Shown here one piece after another: positions 34,352-45,727 of a stretch of 64,000 nucleotides of DNA. Within the stretch, counting starts at the first letter, position 1. Every line of letters begins with the position of its first letter. A program made the translations under genes and the position numbers. Where the stretch lies: NCBI GenBank assembly GCA_963854735.1, contig OY978106.1, positions 62,001-126,000 of the forward strand, read 5' to 3'. Source of the stretch: Marvania coccoides. Its lineage: Eukaryota; Chlorophyta; Trebouxiophyceae; Chlorellales; Chlorellaceae. The notes under the pieces are model-generated. The model was not told where the DNA came from and searched no databases. It saw nothing but the letters and a program-made list of their open reading frames with translations.

Positions 34352-37342
34352 CTACTCTTCAGAGGCGGCCATGTTCTGCCCAGGCCTGGTGCGTAGCCTC
34401 GGTCTGCCGCCTTCTTGGCCTATCAAAGATCCCTGGCGGCCACGCTGCTGCTCCTGCTGCAGTTGTTGGCTTGCACCGAATTGCCGAGACTGCTGCTGCT
34501 GTTGCTGGTTTTGCTGTTGTTGCTGCTGATGCTGTTGTTGCTGCACCTCAAACACCAGGCCCTCCTCCTCAGCCACACGCTGCTGCTCCTCCTCCTCATC
34601 TCCAAAATCACCCTCTGCTGCTTCCACATAGCGTGGCTGCTGCTGGGCAGCAGTGCGGGGGCGGACATTGCGGGCAGCGCCTGCTGCGCTAACTGGCCGG
34701 CGGGGATCGCCCGCTGCCATGCTGCTGTGCACCAGCTGCGGCCGCTGCTGCACCTGCTGCTGCTGCTGTTGCTGTTGCCGAAGCCGCTGAGGCTGCTGCT
34801 GTCGCTGCTGCTCAGCCTCCTCACCGCGGTGGCGAGAGGCTGCAGCCGCATCAGCGTTGCTGCGCACCCTCGACACGGCAGCAACACTGCTGCTGTCGAA
34901 CTCATCATCGCCCTCTTCTTCCTCCTCCTCCTCGCCCCCATCAAAGTCGTCTTCCATCTGGGGCCCAAATTCCTCCTCGGTGTCCTCCTCCCCATCGTAG
35001 TCATTGACCTCCACGTCCTCAAGGTCCTCCTCGGTGAAACGCTGACGGGGGCCGCCGCCGCTCTTCTTGGCCAGCTTTCCGTCGCTGTTATGGTGCTTGC
35101 TGATGACCTCCTGCACCAGCGCCGCCTTCTCGTGCGCCTCCTCCACCTCCAGCGCCTGCAGCTCAGCGTCCAAGTCCTCCTGCGGCATCGCAGCAAACTG
35201 TGCCGCCTCCGCCTCCGCCTCCGCAAACTCCTTGAGGTCCTGTCGCAGCTCCTCCGCCGCCAGCAGCGCCTCCTCCTGGCGTGCCTTGGCGCGGCTCTGC
35301 GCGGCAGAAGCCACTACGGGACGGTCTTGAGAAAAGGGGAGCTCGCCGCGGGGCTTGGGGCGCTGCCCCCGCGCGCGCGCCAGAGCCTCCGCGCCCCCGC
35401 CTTTGGGCTCCCCCTCTGGCAGCTTTGCCACCCTGGTTGACATCGACAGCATCGCCGTCTTCTGCTCCTCGTTATCCACCACCCTGGCGCCGGCCGTCTG
35501 CATGGGCGTGGGCAGGCACAGATGGGGGAAGCCAGTGACCGGCACGAACCGGTCGTGCTTCATGTCCTCCAGCGCCTCCAGGAACATGACGTGGTTGCGC
35601 TCCTTTTGGCCCGAACGCCGCGTGCGCACCTTGGTGGTGGGCTTGCGATGAGGGACGTGCACGACGAACGCAGAGGGGTGCACCACAAAGGTGAAGGCAT
35701 TCTGCATGGACACGTGCATGAGGTGCTGCACCTTGTTCCAGTAGTACCCTCGGAAGCGCTCGTCGTAGTAGGGCACGAACTTGCGGAGCATCATGATGTA
35801 GGGCTCAAACCCGATGGTGTAGTCCACCTCGTACGCCTCCGTGGTGTTGATCCACCGCCAAAAGTTGGTTTTTTCGTGGCCCTGAGGGTAGTGACTCATG
35901 TGGAACCCAATGACCACGTTGTACATGAACTTGGCAGCGATGTACGCCTTGCCCTTGTGCACCGCCTCCAGCGCCACCTTGCGCCCCCACTCCCCCTGGT
36001 CCCAGGCCTCGAACGCCGGCAGCACGAGCGCGCGGTGGCGGGACAGCATGTCAACCAGCTCCTCGTACCGAGCGCGGTCCTCCAGCGCCTTCACCAGCGA
36101 CAGGTCCACCACAAAGTCGGCGTCCAGCAGCAGCACCACGTCGGTGGAGGTCAGGTGCAGCGCGCGGTTGCGCACAGCATTGGTTGGATACATCGACGCC
36201 AGGTCCTTGTTGCAGCGCTCCTCGGCCACTACCTCCATGTCCAGAATGCAGGCGCCGGGCATGGCGGAGAGCCGCTCGTGCAGCGCGGTCATTGCGTCGA
36301 TACCGCGCTCCAGCGGCGCCATGTTCCAGCCGTCCTCCTCCCCCGAGAAAATGCGGCCACGCACCAGAGGGATGTACACCACGGCGGCGATGGGGTGCGG
36401 CCACAGGCTGCACTGCTGCTCCAGCATGGCCGACCGCTCCAGGGACAGCTGGGTGACGACTGTGACAGCCCTCGCGGGCCGCGGCTTTGTGGAGTGCAGC
36501 ATCAGCACCTGCTTCAGCTCAGGCACCTCGCTGAAAGCGCCGCCCCTGCACCACCGGTACTTGCTGACCTGGCTGCCGTACGCCCGGGTCCAGGCGCGGG
36601 ATGACGTGGTCCACTCCCGCCCTGTACCGCCATTGTACGGCAAAACAGTTTCATTACCGCACTTTTCGCGGTACAGCGAGTTGAGGGTGCGCGCCTTGTA
36701 ACGCTGCACGTTTTCAGGGTTGGAGGCGGACCCCACGTCGGTGGGGGGCAGCGCAAAAGGGTTGGTCAGGCCGTCCCGCTTTATCCAGACGTCCCTCCCG
36801 CGCCCCGTTTTGTCGCTGTAGCGCGCCAGCAGCGCGGCCTGCTCGCTGGTCAGCCCCAGGTCGCCCTTACCGGTGGTCAGCGCCGAAGCTGTCTCCGAGA
36901 GCAGGCGCATGATGCCGCCGCCGTCTGACGAGCCGGGAGATGCGTTGGCGGTCGTGGCGGCCTCGGTGTCGCTGCCGATGGCATGGTTGGTGAACCAGGG
37001 GAACAGCACATTGATGCCGATAAGGTGGAGCTGCAGAAGGGAGGGGGAACAGGGGAAAGAGGGTTGGTTATTGACCAATAATTTTGAAGGAATAACAGTA
37101 TGTTTCAAAACAACAAAGCTGCTGCTCTTTTTTCTGCTTTTCTTTCGTCTCCTCACCATGATGATGGTGATGGCGGATACAGCCAGCTTGGATTTCATGC
37201 CGTAGGCGCCGTGATGGCCATGAGAACGGCCGCCGTGGGGGCGGCGGGACGGCGAAGGAACGCGCACCCTGAAACCGCGGCCGAAGCCAGGGCTCACGGA
37301 CAGTGGCAAGCTCATGCCGCCATGAGGAGATTGGCCTGGCAT
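34352..37342 (-). CDS. GT49-family (LARGE/B4GAT1-like) glycosyltransferase with Gln-rich tail
   Basis: Two exons (37157-37342, 34352-37030) give about 954 residues. The start is the ATG at 37342; an upstream 5' UTR intron ending near 37370 is possible. A basic N-terminus leads to one membrane helix split by the intron (SKLAVSAITIIM joined to LHLIGINVLFPWF), so a type II Golgi protein is expected. The catalytic region has VTVVTQLSLERSAMLEQQC, a CNKDLASMYPTNAVRNRAL segment and the DxD metal site LLLDADFVV, then CxxC-free GT49-like C-terminal blocks including FVVHVPHRK. The last ~330 residues are a charged coiled coil followed by Asp/Glu- and Gln-rich low complexity, unusual for this family. Donor and acceptor sugars cannot be read from sequence. 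Confidence 0.85.
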   Translation of the reverse strand: MPGQSPHGGMSLPLSVSPGFGRGFRVRVPSPSRRPHGGRSHGHHGAYGMKSKLAVSAITIIMVRRRKKSRKKSSSFVVLKHTVIPSKLLVNNQPSFPCSPSLLQLHLIGINVLFPWFTNHAIGSDTEAATTANASPGSSDGGGIMRLLSETASALTTGKGDLGLTSEQAALLARYSDKTGRGRDVWIKRDGLTNPFALPPTDVGSASNPENVQRYKARTLNSLYREKCGNETVLPYNGGTGREWTTSSRAWTRAYGSQVSKYRWCRGGAFSEVPELKQVLMLHSTKPRPARAVTVVTQLSLERSAMLEQQCSLWPHPIAAVVYIPLVRGRIFSGEEDGWNMAPLERGIDAMTALHERLSAMPGACILDMEVVAEERCNKDLASMYPTNAVRNRALHLTSTDVVLLLDADFVVDLSLVKALEDRARYEELVDMLSRHRALVLPAFEAWDQGEWGRKVALEAVHKGKAYIAAKFMYNVVIGFHMSHYPQGHEKTNFWRWINTTEAYEVDYTIGFEPYIMMLRKFVPYYDERFRGYYWNKVQHLMHVSMQNAFTFVVHPSAFVVHVPHRKPTTKVRTRRSGQKERNHVMFLEALEDMKHDRFVPVTGFPHLCLPTPMQTAGARVVDNEEQKTAMLSMSTRVAKLPEGEPKGGGAEALARARGQRPKPRGELPFSQDRPVVASAAQSRAKARQEEALLAAEELRQDLKEFAEAEAEAAQFAAMPQEDLDAELQALEVEEAHEKAALVQEVISKHHNSDGKLAKKSGGGPRQRFTEEDLEDVEVNDYDGEEDTEEEFGPQMEDDFDGGEEEEEEEGDDEFDSSSVAAVSRVRSNADAAAASRHRGEEAEQQRQQQPQRLRQQQQQQQQVQQRPQLVHSSMAAGDPRRPVSAAGAARNVRPRTAAQQQPRYVEAAEGDFGDEEEEQQRVAEEEGLVFEVQQQQHQQQQQQNQQQQQQSRQFGASQQLQQEQQRGRQGSLIGQEGGRPRLRTRPGQNMAASEE

Positions 37343-37890
37343 TTGGGCTGTTTCAGTGCCCTTTTGCCTGCAAACATTACAGACATAAGTGATCGTGGTC
37401 AAACAAAGGTCAGCGATTTTGCATGCCAGGGCGGCCCGCTGTGAAATAGTGAAAGTGGTGGACATCTGGGGTGCATCAAGAGGGTGGAAACATGCTACAA
37501 GCAGTAAACAAATTCAATTTTTGCTGCACATTGTAGCTTCAAACCGTTCGTTGCTGCGCTCACCGCTGTCTCTAATGTCGCGTGCAATGGCCGCCTACAA
37601 GCTCTGCATTTCGTGCAAAGCGGTCGCCGTCGTGGCAGTGTGTGGTTTGAGTCGTTTGAGATGTGCGTCGTCGCCTCAGATTTAGATATTGAGCCGGGCT
37701 AGAGACTGATGATACGTCTATGAGAAGATAACGAATTAAATAACAAGAAGTGCGATGGGATGGTCCATGAACAAACCGCGTTTTTCGCCCGGGGGGACCG
37801 ATTTTTTTGGGGAAAGAATTCAAAAAATTCGGTTTGCAAATTGACACTTTTTTTTCTGGTCCAAAACATGTCAGACTGACGCAACCGCAA
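37343..37890. promoter_or_regulatory. divergent promoter, GT49 / kinesin
   Basis: A 548-base region between divergent start codons. No gene or assignable element is seen. Confidence 0.4.
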
Positions 37891-40200
37891 ATGGCGTCTC
37901 CTTCCAGGATGCTGGTTCCCATGATAATAGGCCCCGTGGGAGGGAATAATTCGGGGATTGAAATTGTGGAGCAAGATTTTGTTATCCCCCGGCTGGTGGA
38001 GCGGATACGGGAGCTTGAGGAGAAGCTGTATGCCGGGGGCGACGAAAACAGCGGCTACGGTGTTGTGGACCGCATGACCAACGCTTTCAATTACATGTAA
38101 GGGTGTTTTTCTCTTCTGGCAATGCTCTTTGCTGCGCACACATCGTATGCGAGCGCGTGCTCTGATAGGGGCGATTCATCGCCCCTCCATTCATCCCCAT
38201 AGGGATTTTTGTTTGTTTGTTTGTTGGCGTACACGCCCGTTTCTTAATCTTTCTCAAACGCTTGCTTGCACTGCTGCAGCACCGGAGAGGATGCCATCAA
38301 GGACCGTCTAACGCATGAGGCAACAGCCAAGGCTCTCACCATCACCTGCCGCCAGCTCAACTCCCTGCGCAGCCAGCTGGCGTCCATGGAGGACCTGGTC
38401 AAGGCGGCGCGGGAGGACGCAGCGGCAGCACGGCAGCGGGCAGAGTCCGCCGGCCTGGATCGCTCCCAGTTGGACGGTGCGCAGGCTGCAGTGGCGGAAG
38501 CCAGGGCTGACGCAGCCATCTGGGAGTCCCGGTGCGGCATCGCCCACGCCGAGGCAGCTGCAGAGGCAGACGCGTGCCTCACCGCCCGCGCCGAGGCAGA
38601 GTATCTGAGAGAGCAGCTGGATATGGTGAGGGCAGACACGGAGGCCTGGGAGGCGCGCTGCAGTGCTGCCAAAGCCGCTGTCAATGAGGCAGCGGTGCAG
38701 ATTGAGGACTCTTTCGCTGAAATTGAGGAGCTGAGGGAGCAGCTGGCTGACGCTCAGGCCGCTGCCACCGAATGGGAAGCCCGCTGCAGCACCGCGGAGG
38801 CCGCCATTGCAGACGCAACGGCAGAAGCGGAGGCAGCTCGCGGCGCGCGAGTCGCCGCCACTCACGATCTGCACGCTGTGCGGTCACAATTGAGCGAGGT
38901 GCAGCGCCAGGCAGAAGACTTCCAGCGCCGATTCCTGGCTGAGCGGTTGGAGCGCCGCCGCCTGCACGAAGAGGTGTCCACGCTGCGTGGAAACATCCGA
39001 GTGGTGTGCCGCGCCCGCCCTTCGCCCGACCCTGCTTCCTCCAAACACCCACCAGCGCTGTCCTTCCCTCTAGAAGCCTCCATTCGGGTGCAACAGACGC
39101 TCAACAACCGCTCCGCTGCGGAGTTTGAGTTCTCTGCGGTGCTGGATCCCGTTGCTGCCCAGGAGCAGGTATTTGAGGAGGTGTGGCCGGCGCTGCGGAG
39201 TTGCTTGGACGGCCACAACGTGTGCATCTTTGCGTACGGGCAGACGGGCAGCGGCAAGACCCACACCATGATGGGCCCTGACAGCGACCCTGGACTGGCG
39301 GTCCGCGCGGTTCAGGCGCTGTTTGGGGTGGCGCAGCACGAAGCCAACAACAACGGCAGCAGCAGCAGCAGCAGCAGCAGCAGCTGGCCAAACGCTGCTG
39401 CTAGCCCGGCTGTGGACATGTCGGTGTCCATGCTGGAGGTCTATATGGACTCGGTGCACGATTTGTTGGCATTGGGCAAAACCAGCGGTGGCACCGCTTC
39501 GTTGGAAGTTTCGGCTTTGGGACCGCTGTCGCCAGAACAGGTGGCAGCTGGGGTGGATCGGGTGCCTGGGCGGGTGTGGCGCGCGGTGGAATCCCCGGAG
39601 GATGCGCTGGAGGCCTTTCAGCAGGGCAATGCTGCGCGGGTTACCGCTGCCACAGCTCTGAACGCCGCTTCCTCGCGTTCCCACGCCATTCTGACGCTGC
39701 GCATCGGCGGAGGCAACGGCGCGCCGACCTCTCTGCTGCACCTGGTGGATCTGGCTGGCAGCGAGCGCGTGGCGCGCTCTGAGGTTGAGGGCCAGCAGCT
39801 GAAGGAGGCGGCAGCAATCAACAAGAGCCTGAGCGCCCTGGGGGACGTGATCTCGGCGCTGCAGGCGCGCTCCCAGCACATTCCCTACCGCAACTCCACG
39901 CTGACAAAAGTGCTGCAGGACTCGCTTGCTGGAACCAGCAAGGTCCTGCTGGTGTGCTGCGTGGCGCCAGAAGCGGAATCTGCCGGCGAAACACTGTCCA
40001 CGCTGATGTTTGCGCAGCGCGCGGCCCAGGTTGAGATGGGGCCCTGCACCCCCGTTGCTCCGGCAGCAGTGGGAGGCAAGACAAAACGCAGCAGCCTTGG
40101 CTGTGGCGGCAACAATGGTACCGCTGCTGGCGATACGCCGCCGCAGGGCCAGGCGCAGCCGCCCCGGTCGGTCACCAAGGTGCTCAAGGCCAGGAACTAA
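37891..40200 (+). CDS. kinesin-14 (C-terminal motor)
   Basis: Two exons (37891-38096, 38280-40200) give about 708 residues. The first ~310 residues are mostly coiled coil with Ala/Glu-rich heptads. The motor occupies the C-terminal half, preceded by GNIRVVCRARP, the neck-motor junction of kinesin-14. Motor motifs are the P-loop GQTGSGKTHTM, switch I NAASSRSHA, switch II LVDLAGSER and the helix a4 stretch NKSLSALGDVISAL. Kinesin-14 motors are minus-end-directed and work in spindle organisation. A polyserine insert lies in the motor (about 39358-39385). The motor is followed by only ~65 residues of basic tail. Confidence 0.93.
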
Positions 40201-40434
40201 CTTTTTGACGTATATTATTATTGCTAGAACATTTAAAAGATTTTGGTTTTTTCAACGCTGCCTTCCAAATTGCAAGTGGGAAGCAGCTGCAACTATGTAT
40301 TATAATACATGGATAAGAATTACGTGCATGGAATGATTGTGGTATTTTCTATGCACAATCAGTGTTCTCCCCGCTCCAAAAGAAAAAAGAAAAAATATAT
40401 TTATTCGAGTTCGTTTCGACTGGGGGAAAAATAT

Positions 40435-41552
40435 TTAAAAGAACTTTATTTTACTCTTTTTAAAGTCAGTTTGATTCAAGGCTTGTATCATGGCGGCCCT
40501 CTCCGGCTGCTCCTCGCTCTCCAGAAGCGGCGCTCCCTCCGCCCCCAGCGTGTCCTCCTTCTCGTCCACTTCTGTGCTGTACAAACGCCAGGACCCCGGA
40601 AACGACCGCAGCAGCAGTCCCGTCGCTCCCTTGGCCGTGCGCACGTCTTTCAAGTAGTACAGCGCCTCCCACGCTTTGGGATCGTCTATCAACGCCGCTG
40701 CCTGGGCTTTGAGGTCCCTGCACATATGTTTAATTAAGAGCAGAAGGGGAAGGTTGAGTTATGCGATCTTCCAAAGATTCTAGTCGAGCTTGTGTCGTCA
40801 ATTCTTATAAACCAAATTACTCGGAGTTTGATATATATTTTTTGATATATATGAATCGACCGGTTACCTCTGCCAAAATTGGCCAATGTCGGCAGACGTT
40901 GTCCATGACGGGTTGACAGCGATCATCAGGTGCCCCGGGTCCAGCACCCTGCTGCCAAAATCGCCGGCGCACAGCCGAGCAAACGGCGCAAAAGTGGCGC
41001 TGGAAACGTTGGCAGCCACGGTCACGCTGCCGCCAGAAGCTGTCCACACGCCGATGCCTTATTAACGAAGGGAAACAAAAGCTATTTAGCTTTAGCCGAT
41101 TGAATATTACGTATTACGTACAAAAGGAAGGACAACTCCTCACCGTCTGCCGGCGACTCTAGCATGCCCAAAAACTGGGGGGAGTACCCCTCGAGGAGAC
41201 CCTCCACCAGGGGGCGCAGCGCTCGGAACTTCTGACGTATTCCCCCTGGCCATTGCCCCTCATCAAACGCTCTGATGTTGTCGTCTTCAATCGATGGGTA
41301 CGGCAGCGGAAGCTGCATTGTCGTGCGTATAAGAGACTGGTTGGCGGCGTCTGGAGCTTCGCGAAGAGTCTCTCGAAAGTTGCGCAGAGCTATGCGGGCC
41401 TCAGAAACTGCTTGGCGATGGGTCTTGGGCGGAAGAGCGTCAGCAGCAGCAGCAGAGGTGGGGCAAAATCGTCTCGATTTTGTCGCATCGCGATTTGGGT
41501 GGGTGTATATGTTCAATAATTGTGATGTAGGTGCGTTTCGAGCGACGTTCAT
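40435..41552 (-). CDS. DUF1995-like protein, probably plastid-targeted
   Basis: Three exons (41144-41552, 40868-41057, 40435-40717) give about 293 residues. The N-terminal ~45 residues are rich in Ala, Ser, Arg and Asn, like a transit peptide. The core has RTTMQLPLPYPSIEDDNIRA, then PGHLMIAVNPSW and a WEALYYLKDVRTAKGATGLL block. The layout recalls DUF1995 proteins, some of which (LPA3) help photosystem II assembly, but the match is by eye and not secure. Divergent from the CNX1 E-domain gene, 330 bases apart. Confidence 0.5.
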
Positions 41553-41882
41553 TCTTCAGAAAATGTGATCTTCAAAAATCAGGAATTCATTTTTCAAAAA
41601 TTGCCAGTCTTCAAGGGCAATAAGCTGGTGTAGGGTAGCTATTTCTCTCGAAAAAAACATCCACGAATTCAAAGGTTTCAAAATTCGAAGGTTAACAAGT
41701 AGTTAGCTCACAATCCCGGAGTTTCGGCAATTATGTTGAGTTAATGGGACACCACGGCAAACCAGAGCCTTGCAGTTTTAAATAACTATAAAAAAATCGG
41801 TGCACATAGAAACACCTCCGCACACACCTCAATTATTATCATTACCCAACTTTTTTCGAAACCCGGAAAAAAATATATCACA
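41553..41882. promoter_or_regulatory. divergent promoter, DUF1995-like / CNX1E
   Basis: A 330-base AT-rich spacer with a TATAAAAA at 41787-41794, 89 bases before the CNX1E start codon. Confidence 0.5.
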
Positions 41883-43220
41883 ATGACAGCCCCTGGGCCT
41901 GCCACCCCCGCTGCGGCGTTCAAGATGATCTCCATCCCCGAGGCCATCGACACCGTGCTGTCAGAGACCGCCCCCACCCCCGCCGAGACCGTCCCCTTCC
42001 AGTCAGCCTTCCAGCACACGCTCGCCGCTGACGTTGCTGCCTCTGAGCCCGTCCCTGGCTACCGCGCCTCCATCAAAGACGGTTACGCGGTGGTAGCTGC
42101 CGACGGGCCAGGCGTGTACGCCGTCACCTTTGAAGCCCACGCCGGCACGGCCCCCCAAACGCTGGGCACTGGCTCCGTGGCCTACATCTCCACCGGAGGC
42201 CCTGTGCCGGCCGGAGCGGACGCCGTGGTGCAGATCGAGGACACCCAGGCGCTGGAGGGCAAGCGGGTGAAGATTCTGCGGCAGGTGAAGGCTGGAGAGG
42301 ACATTCGAGAGGTGGGCAGCGACGTGAGGGCAGGGGAGGAGGTGCTGAAGGCTGGGCAGCTGGTGGGGGCTGCCGAAGTGGGCATTCTGGCGACGGTGGG
42401 GGCGGTGGAGGTGGCGGTGCGCCGCAAGCCGCGCGTGGCGGTGCTTTCTACCGGGGATGAGGTCATGGAGCCATCTGTGGAAACGCTGACGGTGGGCAAA
42501 ATTCGCGATGCCAATCGGGCGATGCTGCTGGCGGCAGCCGCGGGCACCGGCGCCAGTGTGACCGACCTGGGGATCGCCGTGGACTCCGCGGAGCAGGTAG
42601 AGGCTGCGCTGGACCGCGCTCTGGCTGCCGGTGCCGACATACTGCTCACCACCGGCGGGGTTTCCATGGGCGACAAAGACTTTGTGAAGCCACTGCTGGA
42701 GCGGCGAGGCACCATTTACTTTGGCAAAGTCAAAATGAAGCCTGGAAAGCCGCTGACCTTTGCCAAGGTGCCCAATCCCACTACCGGGCGGCCCTGCCTG
42801 GTCTTCGGTCTCCCCGGCAACCCTGCCAGCTCTCTGGTGACTTTCCACCTCGTTGTAGTGCCCTGCCTGCGCAAGATGGAGGGTTGGGGCAACCCCCAGC
42901 TGCGCCGCATCCATGTGCGCACCGCCTTTCCTCTTGTGATGGACCCGACCCGCCCAGAGTACCACAGAGCGGTGGCCCACTGGGAGCCACGCGAGGGGGC
43001 GGCGCCTGGCAGCTTTGAGGGCGAGTTTGTGGCGGAATCCACGGGCGGACAGATCTCCAGCAGGATCCTGAGCCTGCGTTCTGCCAACGTGCTGCTGGAG
43101 GTGCCGGCTGCAAAGGGGCGGTTGGCGGCAGGGACGCGAATGACGGCGCTGGTGATTGGAGATGTCGGAGCCATGCCGGCGGTGGTGGATCACGAGGTGC
43201 TGAGCGTGGCGTCGCACTGA
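41883..43220 (+). CDS. CNX1E: molybdopterin molybdotransferase (CNX1 E domain, MoeA-like)
   Basis: One uninterrupted frame of 445 residues. MoeA landmarks are ASxKDGYAVVAADG near the N-terminus, YISTGGPVPAGADAVVQIED, VAVLSTGDEV, the IRDANRAML segment, LTTGGVSMGDKDFV and FGLPGNPASSLVTF. These cover MoeA domains I-IV. The enzyme inserts molybdate into adenylylated molybdopterin, completing the molybdenum cofactor used by nitrate reductase and others. In land plants the E domain is fused to a G domain (MogA-like). Here the protein ends after domain IV, so a separate G protein is expected, as known in Chlamydomonas. Confidence 0.95.
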   Translation: MTAPGPATPAAAFKMISIPEAIDTVLSETAPTPAETVPFQSAFQHTLAADVAASEPVPGYRASIKDGYAVVAADGPGVYAVTFEAHAGTAPQTLGTGSVAYISTGGPVPAGADAVVQIEDTQALEGKRVKILRQVKAGEDIREVGSDVRAGEEVLKAGQLVGAAEVGILATVGAVEVAVRRKPRVAVLSTGDEVMEPSVETLTVGKIRDANRAMLLAAAAGTGASVTDLGIAVDSAEQVEAALDRALAAGADILLTTGGVSMGDKDFVKPLLERRGTIYFGKVKMKPGKPLTFAKVPNPTTGRPCLVFGLPGNPASSLVTFHLVVVPCLRKMEGWGNPQLRRIHVRTAFPLVMDPTRPEYHRAVAHWEPREGAAPGSFEGEFVAESTGGQISSRILSLRSANVLLEVPAAKGRLAAGTRMTALVIGDVGAMPAVVDHEVLSVASH

Positions 43221-43444
43221 ATATTTTGAAAATATTTTGAAAATAACTTTTTTTGGCTCAACAACAAAATCTCGAGACCAATGGCTGTCAGGGCACCTCC
43301 GACACCTGCAAATATACAAATTCGCTGCCGGCGCCATAACTACATTTTTATTTTTTTATTAACGTAACAGAACAGTTCCGCGAAAGCAGTGAACAATGTG
43401 CCGCAGCCTATCGTGAAGATCAGTTTTACGAAAAGTTAATAAAC

Positions 43445-44481
43445 ATGGATTCAGCGTTCGGCAATTGGCAGCCAGCGGCCAGCTCTGTGAGCCCCGACTC
43501 GGCATTCAGCGCTGGTTCCGTGGCCAGCAGCGAGGATGGCGGCAGGAAGCTGCGCGTCGTTGGATTTCCTGAAGAGCCCGCGGGGCCGATTTTGATTTTG
43601 CACAAGGAGACCTCATGCTGCCTCGACGAGCGGCCCAAACGACAGTCCAGCCTGGCGCAGCAGCTCCAGCTGCAGGCCTTCGAGGAGCGCCCCAAGCCGC
43701 CCCGTATCAACGTGAAGAGCCGCAATCGCATGCTCCGAGTCACCATGTCCCAACAGTCCACGCCCTCCGAGGGCCTGCCAGCCCCGGACGAGTCCCTCCT
43801 GGGCCGCACCGTGCCATCAGACCAGAGCGCCCTCATGCGGCGGGCCCTTGCCGCCAACAACAGCGATGCCGTCGAGATCCCTCAAGGGTCAGTTCAATTC
43901 TTCATTCAACTCTCTCACAAACTCAAGCCCACACCCTCATCAACCCCATTCCCCTCTCTTGCAGCCTCACCAAGGCCTACACCGCCCCCGAGCCCCTGCC
44001 CGAGCTCTCTCCCGAGCTGCTGCAGCTGTTTGCCGTTGGGAACAACGCAGCAGAGGCTCAAGTTCGCACACCCGACAAACTGGCGGTGCCTCGCGCCCAG
44101 CAGCGCGTCAAAAGCCCCAGATCCTCCTCTCTGCGCCCTGTGTCGCCCTCTTCCGTCGCTGGCGGCAGCAGCCACCCCAACTACTCCTCGACGTCAGCCT
44201 CCCAGGTGGCGGCGCTGAGGGAGGCGCTGCGCAAGGAGCAGGACGAAGTGGCGCGCCTCAGGCGGGAGATGGCCAAGATGACGACGGCCGCTGCGCAGCA
44301 GCTTCAGCAGCGCAACGGTGGCCCTGCAAGGGGCGGCAGCGGAAGGCCGGAATCTCAATTTTTCACCCCCGTAACTCCGGATGCGGAAGCCAACCAGGCT
44401 GCGGCTTCCTCCTCCAACCAAACACCGAGGTCCATCTCAAGTTCTCATTTTCATGGAATTACATCGGAGTGGGTGCCATGA
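43445..44481 (+). CDS. disordered Ser/Pro-rich protein with short coiled coil, unknown function
   Basis: Two exons (43445-43887, 43965-44481) give about 319 residues. The N-terminal half is polar with a conserved-looking PRINVKSRNRMLRVTMS segment. The second exon begins LTKAYTAPEPLPELSPELL, followed by Ser/Pro-rich sequence (RVKSPRSSSLRPVSP, possible proline-directed phosphosites) and a coiled coil (ASQVAALREALRKEQDEVAR). I do not recognise a family. The last ~15 residues could change if a further intron exists near 44430. Confidence 0.6.
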
Positions 44482-45727
44482 AAGACAACCCACACGTCCC
44501 GCCGGCCTTTTTTCTTTATTGGAACTATAACACCAGCTGGAATAGAGCACACTCAACCTGAATTTACGCGCAACTAACGTCGACAGCTTTTACACTGTGG
44601 GCTAAAACATATGATCCCGTATTTGCGCCTTGTTTTTTTTTTAAAGGAAAAAGCGCCGCCGCCGCTTGCTTCTTCCTTGACTATGCGCTTTCTGTATTCT
44701 GATATTTTTCTCTGCACCTCACACAGTGACAATGATATGCCTAAGAAGAGCACTTTTTTCTTCTTTTCTTTTTCCTTTCCCACCAAGGAAAAAGCAAAAT
44801 GTTCCTAGAATTCCATTTTTTTCCTATATCATTTTTTTTTCCGGTCACTCATTCACTTTGGCTTTCTTTTGTTCTTCTACTCACTCGCCGCTTTTTGTGT
44901 TCATTTCTATAGTACAGCCCTCTCATTAGCGATTTGATGTTTTATAAGTCTCGGTTTGAATCAGACCCTCCTTCTTTCTTTTTCAGTTTTCCTTTCATGA
45001 AGCCGTCGCCCATTCCAGCGATCGACAGCTTTTTTCCTTTTATTGTGCAACTGCACCCTTTTGATTTTCTCTCTTTTTTGTTTTCATTTTGTGTCCCGAG
45101 TTAAAACGTCATCGAGTCCTCCCTTCTTTCTAGCTCTGATAAAATAACGGCGAGTTTAAATTTCCTACGCGTTCTAATGATACCACTGTGTTCTAATCCA
45201 AATTTTTTTATACCTGCATCCTCGAAAAGACATTTTTTTATATCACGCCGATATTTTGAAGATCTATATTCATTTAAAAACAGAAATCAAGTAAAAGAGC
45301 TGAAGTAGGATACACAAATTGCAGCAGCCTGAGTGTTTACAACGCTGTGAAATTGCGTGCAGCGGCGATTTTATCTGCTACGGGGCCTTAGTTGCCCTTT
45401 TGTGACTTTAAACCCTGTAATGTATGTATGTATGCAGGGGCGGCGGCACCGCCAACTCTTAAAAATAAAGATTTCACTGCAACGCTGCCGAGCATTTCAA
45501 GTCTCCATGTCGCAAAACTAATGTTCCATGGAATTGCTGGCCTGGGCAGGCAGGCCAGGGAGGGTGAAAACTGCTGGTCAAAGGAAAAAGAATGGGTTTG
45601 ACCACAGTTTTCGAGCATTTTTATTGAGTCAAACTTTAAGTATGCATATGTTTCAAGTTGCTATTATTGATTTTCAATAAAGAGAAGCCTGGTTGCGTGC
45701 TGGCGAGAGCTCCACAAACCCATAATA
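44482..45727. other. AT-rich intergenic region
   Basis: About 1250 bases with many T-rich tracts and no supported gene. Contains dispersed repeat copy A2 (45366-45436) and a perfect 8-base hairpin (ctggcctg/caggccag) near 45537. Confidence 0.5.
45366..45436. repeat. dispersed repeat A, copy 2
   Basis: Partner of 33713-33789, same orientation; see that entry. Confidence 0.7.
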
